A stretch of 64,000 nucleotides of DNA, taken from the NCBI GenBank assembly GCA_029531795.1, contig JAPEIS010000006.1, forward strand, positions 744,001-808,000, read 5' to 3'. Shown here piece after piece: positions 59,668 to 64,000 of the stretch. Position 1 is the stretch's first letter, and the number at the start of each line of letters is the position of its first letter. Source of the DNA: Sclerotinia nivalis. Its lineage: Eukaryota > Ascomycota > Leotiomycetes > Helotiales > Sclerotiniaceae. The position numbers were made by a program, and so were the translations under genes. A model generated the notes under the pieces. The model worked only from the letters and a program-made list of their open reading frames with translations. It was not told the origin of the DNA and searched no databases.

Positions 59668-61787
59668 ATGATAGAAACTTTGGCAACTTCATCGCCGATA
59701 GGCTCGGAGATATTTGCTCTAATTTCCTTGCTGGTTATCAGTTTAGTTGTACTACTTATACTACGACATTATCTTCCTATCCGCACGACTCCGGCATACC
59801 TTCTCGTTCCAATCTTTTTCGCACTTTGGTTGCCGGCAAGTATCGTATTACTTGTTCCTATCGATCTTGCTTCAAGTGCAAGGACTGAGGATGCAGGAAG
59901 TCGAGGAATATGGCTTTACGATCGAGTACTCTTGGTCGCCTGGCGCATCACATACTGGCTTACATTTGCCTTGACTTGGTTCGAAATTCACCTTCCCCCC
60001 TTTACTTGGGATCATACTGATTTGTAAATAGGTTCATTCTACCAATCCTCGCCGAATACGCTGATGCCGGATACCGAGATCCAAAAGGACGTCTACTGTT
60101 TTCTTTGCGCGCAAATGCCCAGTATCAAGCCCTTATTCTCGGAGCTGGTCTTGTCACAATGTTATACATATTCATCAAACAGGGGGTATCTCCCGAGTCA
60201 TTGAAGAGTGTGGTCATGGCCCTTGCATATTGTTGGGGATTGGTTTTGGCGATTTATCTTATGGGTCATGGCCTTGTCGCGATACCTCGAAACCTATTTA
60301 GAAATGCAAGCATTAGTGGGAAGTTGAGGAGGATTCAAACTCGGGCACCAAAGGTTCACGAAAATATGGAGGATGCGACTCAGAAATTAGAGGATTTGGA
60401 GGCACAGGTTGCACAATTGGCTCAAAGAAAAACCGGTACTGCGAGAGATTTCAAGGACTGGATCGGGGAACTTGCGGATGAGACACACTTACCCGAATCT
60501 CGACCACGAACTTTGGCACGGCGAATGTCTGAGCCAAATGCAACTATTCCGAATGTCATCACGGAACGATACTTGGCAGATCTAAGCCGCCAGCTGACAA
60601 GAGCTAGGCACAGTCGTGCCCGATACCTTGATGAATGGGATCGACTCCTCACAGATGCCGTGGAAACACAGGCTATATTGGACTCGGCCGCATCAAAAAA
60701 GATTGAAATTGGCCAAAATTCTCCCCATTCTTCTATATTCGACCGAATCACTATTTTCACACCTTATACTCGGTACCTCTTCCAGTACTACTTTTTGCCA
60801 TACTCCAAAATTGCATTGGGCGTTGTTTTGACTCTCGCCTCGATATGTATTATCTGGTCTGAATTCATCAAGTCCATCAATCCAATTTTCTCAATAATTG
60901 CGGTCACCGTTGTTCATCATCGCGATAGCGAGAAAGGAGAAATTGGATTTGCAGGACAGATGGTTGCAGCTTTCTGGATTTTATATATGTGCGCAGCAGC
61001 TTTGAGCTCTCTGTCTGAAGTCAAGGCCTGGAGGGGGCGCGCGCTCGTCAGAAGGAATACTCATGGAGAGGCAGCTATGTGGTTTGCCATGCAAGTAGCC
61101 AAACTTTCGGTTCCACTTTCATTCAATTTTATTACCTTTCTTCCACCAGATGTTTACAAGAAGACAATGTTTTACAAGTTTCTTGGAAAGCTGATTGTTT
61201 TCACGCCTCTTGGGGATTGGTTTGATTGGTTTTTCCCAATCTTCATATTAGTTCCTGTATGCGCAACTCTTTTCAATCTCTATGGGAAAGTGAAAGACTG
61301 TGTAGGATATGGAGGAGTTATTGAAGATGAAGATGAAGACAATGAGAGTGGTTATGGAACTGGATCATGGCGTGAAGGTCGCGATTTGATTGAGCGTGAG
61401 CTGGGTCATTCTTCACTTGGCGGACTTGGAGAAGTTTCTGTTGATCGATGTTCAGTTCCGAACAATCCAAATAATCGTGCCGCTCCTGTATTGACCGTAC
61501 CGCGAGCCGAGAGGCATCGAGCCCTTGGCACAGCATCTACCTCAAGACCGAGTGTTGAACCACAACAACGCCATGTTGAACCAGAAGAAGATAACTTTTT
61601 TGAAGCATTAGGCCATAGAATGAAGAACACAATCGACACGTTTGAACCACCACGATTCCTTGAAGGAATTAAGAAACCAAAGTGGATGGGAGGGGATGAC
61701 GAGGATGGCGGACAGCCAAGCCAGGTTGGGAGCGACTTCACTCGCTGGTTTGGTGGTGGTAATCAAGAAGGAAGAGTACGATTGTAA
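59668..61787 (+). CDS. LMBR1-domain multispanning membrane protein
   Basis: Exons 59668-59978 and 60032-61787 (intron GTTCGA...AATAG), 688 residues. LMBR1-like proteins are nine-helix membrane proteins; the fungal group is of uncertain function. Two N-terminal helices are clear (FALISLLVISLVVLLILRHY; YLLVPIFFALWLPASIVLLV), then RVLLVAWRITYWLTFALTWF, with the splice inside this third helix leading to ILPILAEYADAGYRDPKGR. A helical hydrophilic loop (about residues 200-310) with coiled-coil character (EDLEAQVAQLAQRKTG) precedes the second membrane block. The tail after about 550 is Ser/Pro/acidic and ends GNQEGRVRL. The start at 59668 (MIETLATSS) is preferred to an in-frame ATG 45 bp upstream, since it starts just before the first helix. 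Confidence 0.9.
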
Positions 61788-62608
61788 GAAATATTGTACA
61801 GTTTGTACGTTCTTAAGGGCATAGCGGGCGGAGTTTGGATAAGAGTTGGGAAGGTCGGGTACATTAAATAGACACTTTTGAATTCATGGAATAATCAATG
61901 ATAAGAAATTAGTACTGTATATCTCTCAACGGTTTTCATTAATTAGCACAAGGGTCCTTTAACAGGATTATAAATCGAAACCCGCAAAGAAATATATGAG
62001 TTGATCAAAAGTTAAAAATGTTTTCTTTAATCATCTTCGACGAGAGAATGTCCGGTCTACTCGGTGAACCCCAGATCGTACAACGCACCAATTAAAAACT
62101 TTCCCTAAAACCTTATAATCCATTCTCCAGCCTTTTTTTTAAAAATTACCACTGATCGAAGCCTCAATAAGCCTAGACCTGCAGTTCTCACCGCAAGAAG
62201 TAAAATTCCTTGTAGTCACAGGCTCGGCTCTACATCTACACTGTATTTCCACAAGTACCGTTGCTATTATCTATCTATCAGACCCAGACTTGCCCGCCAA
62301 CACGGGTTTCTCGCGGGGTTTATCGTCAAAGCCGTTTCATGTACCGGACGATTCTGTTCTGGATTAGGAACTTCTTCTTCTCTCCCATTTGTCTATTTTT
62401 GCCTTCTTGCAGTTTGCCTTACAATCCGTTGCAGTAGCCTTTAATAATCGAAAAGTGGCTTTTGAAATCGAGGCTTTTACCGACTGTTGAGCTGGGTGGG
62501 AAAAGTGATTTTTGATATGGTGAATAATTTTTGAATAACCAACTCAGAATCTATCACTTATAGAAAGAGATCTCATAGTCGCATTTGATACAAGAACATT
62601 TTGCAAAG
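61788..62608. other. Intergenic spacer, LMBR1 protein / CorA-like gene
   Basis: 3' UTR and promoter sequence for tandem plus-strand genes. No gene seen. Confidence 0.4.
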
Positions 62609-64000
62609 ATGGATGATTATATGTTTGCGTGGGTATTGCAAATCTTCGATTTGGGTTTGAAAATTTTGCTGATCTGATTTCTCATAGGAAAAATGTCGCT
62701 CGTTGCAGAAATGTCACTGAACATACCAGCTATTTGGAGATGATATCCTATTCGGTAAGAACTGCATTTACTAGTAATGAAAAGTCATTGCTAATTCTCC
62801 TTAGGATTCATCTTTAAATTCGATAGAAGAACACCCTCTAACTCCCGATGAATTTGAGAATTTCCTCAACCGAAGGGTAAGATGGATTGATCTCTAACAT
62901 CATGACATCCTACTAACGCTCATTCTTCTATAGGGTGCTTTTGCTCCCCCAGACTTACCAGAGAGAGTAGTTCAGATAGCCTGCATTCGATTGATGTGAG
63001 TAGTCATCGACGAGTCTTTCTTGCTCAGGTACTGACATTTTTAGTCTTCAATTAAATGCCAAGCACCCTGACACTTTCGCCCACAATGTCCTCAGTTTCC
63101 CATCTGCCACATATATTTCCATGGTGAAGACTATGAATTTACCTTATAGATCAATCGAATCTGGGAGTGCTGTTGGTCCAATATTCTGGGCTGCTTATGA
63201 TCAGGATGAAAACAACCCTCATCTACGCAAGTCTCCTTTATCGTTCTCTGTCAACACCCAACTAACATATCATCAGAGATTGTGAACCGTAAAAGTGATG
63301 TACGGAAAAAGGGTTTGACTCGTGGTTGGGAACTTACTCTCTCCCATGATATTAAAAATGGCATCACGACGGGATACGCCAAAGGCACACCAAGTTCTGA
63401 CATGGTTGAATCCATCCAACACCTCAAAGCCTGTATTCTCCAAATTGGACATCCGATGCTCTTGCCGGCTATCATCTTTTCCCACGACATATCATTCAAA
63501 ACCGATCTCAAGCAACGAGAAGCACGTGATTGGTTGCGGAGACTTGAGCATGCTGTATCTATGCGATCAGAAATCGAAGAGAAAGAGGGTTATGTGAGGG
63601 AAGGTGTTATAGATCTCGATGCTATCAATAGAGATTTGGTTGAATGTCATTCACAGGTTCTATGGAAGAGACCGAAAGCTTACCTGCAGATTTTATCACA
63701 GCTTGAGAAGGCGATGAAGATGTTTGATGAAAGATTACCGGAAGAGAGAAAAGATGAATCGATGAGAGCTTTACAGGCTAGTATGTTGGCAAGATTTGAT
63801 TTCTACCGGGTGAAACTTCAGGGTATCGAGAGTTACGCATATACAACACTACAGAGATTGGATATCCAAAGAAGTGCAGTTCGTGTTCCCTTCCCCTCAT
63901 CTCTAGCAGAACTAACCAAACAACCAGCTTTACAACATCATCGCGCAAAAAGAATCCAAGCTCAACTTCCAAATGGCCAAAGAACAACGTCAACTAGCTC
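62609..64000 (+). CDS. CorA-like magnesium-transporter-family protein, 5' part, cut by window edge
   Basis: Seven exons fit: 62609-62628, 62688-62754, 62805-62876, 62934-62995, 63045-63226, 63277-63878 and 63928 to the edge. The frame is kept at each joint (MDDYMFA-KNVARCRNVTEH, LNRRGAFAPPDLPERVV, IRLILQLNAKHPDTF, NPHLQIVNRKSD). The part seen is the cytoplasmic domain of a type common in leotiomycetes: LEHAVSMRSEIEEKEGYV, LSQLEKAMKMFDERLPEE and, after the last intron, LYNIIAQKESKLNFQMAKEQ. In that family two membrane helices follow, which would lie beyond 64000. Intron 5 (63227-63276) has a GC rather than GT donor. The first exon is only 20 bp, and its assignment is the least certain. Metal transport is inferred from the family and may not hold, as many fungal members lack a clean GMN motif, which cannot be checked here. 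Confidence 0.72.

Noticed and set aside
1..64000. tRNA, rRNA or CRISPR features
   Set aside because: No cloverleaf with both A and B boxes, no rRNA-like sequence and no spaced direct repeats were seen; GGTTCGA-type matches lie inside genes or pseudogenes.

Overview
The window is nuclear DNA from a filamentous ascomycete (Pezizomycotina). Genes are well spaced and split by short GT-AG introns (about 45-195 bp), and nearly every recognisable protein has a familiar filamentous-fungal form: separase, an SIRT4-like sirtuin, a mitochondrial CDF transporter, Los1 exportin-T, Sea4, Efg1, Efm7, an LMBR1 protein and a CorA-like protein. A leotiomycete such as Botrytis/Sclerotinia is my best guess. That is an impression from protein similarity, not something I could test.

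Layout. 1-11 kb: separase (C-terminus cut by the left edge), a divergently transcribed small mitochondrial membrane protein, a sirtuin, a mitochondrial CDF metal transporter and a xylulokinase. 11-18.6 kb: long gene-poor stretch with a dispersed degenerate motif (12.1-12.95 kb) and the remains of a DUF4246 gene. 18.6-25.2 kb: DnaJ/TPR co-chaperone and exportin-T, both intact. 26.3-41 kb: a graveyard of accessory genes, all broken: cytochrome P450, rhodopsin-like (SAT4/PTH11-type) membrane protein, UbiA prenyltransferase, A-T-R NRPS-like reductase and a HET-domain gene, separated by AT-rich DNA. 42.6-46.1 kb: an intact alpha-1,4-glucan lyase between AT-rich spacers. 47-64 kb: housekeeping genes again (Sea4, Efg1, Efm7, a conserved unknown protein, LMBR1 protein, 5' part of a CorA-like gene), with a 4-kb gap at 52.1-56.1 kb.

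The most interesting find is a SINE-like short retroposon of about 200-220 bp in two copies. One (35,334-35,536) interrupts the adenylation domain of the NRPS-like gene and has a perfect 14-bp target-site duplication. The other (38,491-38,709) has its own 14-bp duplication with one C/T mismatch and differs from the first mostly by C-to-T and G-to-A changes, as expected after RIP. In one orientation the element ends in an (AATC)n tail, has a Pol III box B-like site, and one copy is shorter by 8 bp at the opposite end.

The P450, prenyltransferase, A-T-R reductase and membrane protein look like a former secondary-metabolite cluster that has decayed by nonsense changes, frameshifts, an internal deletion and the insertion. 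Genes on both sides have clean reading frames, so poor sequence quality is an unlikely explanation.
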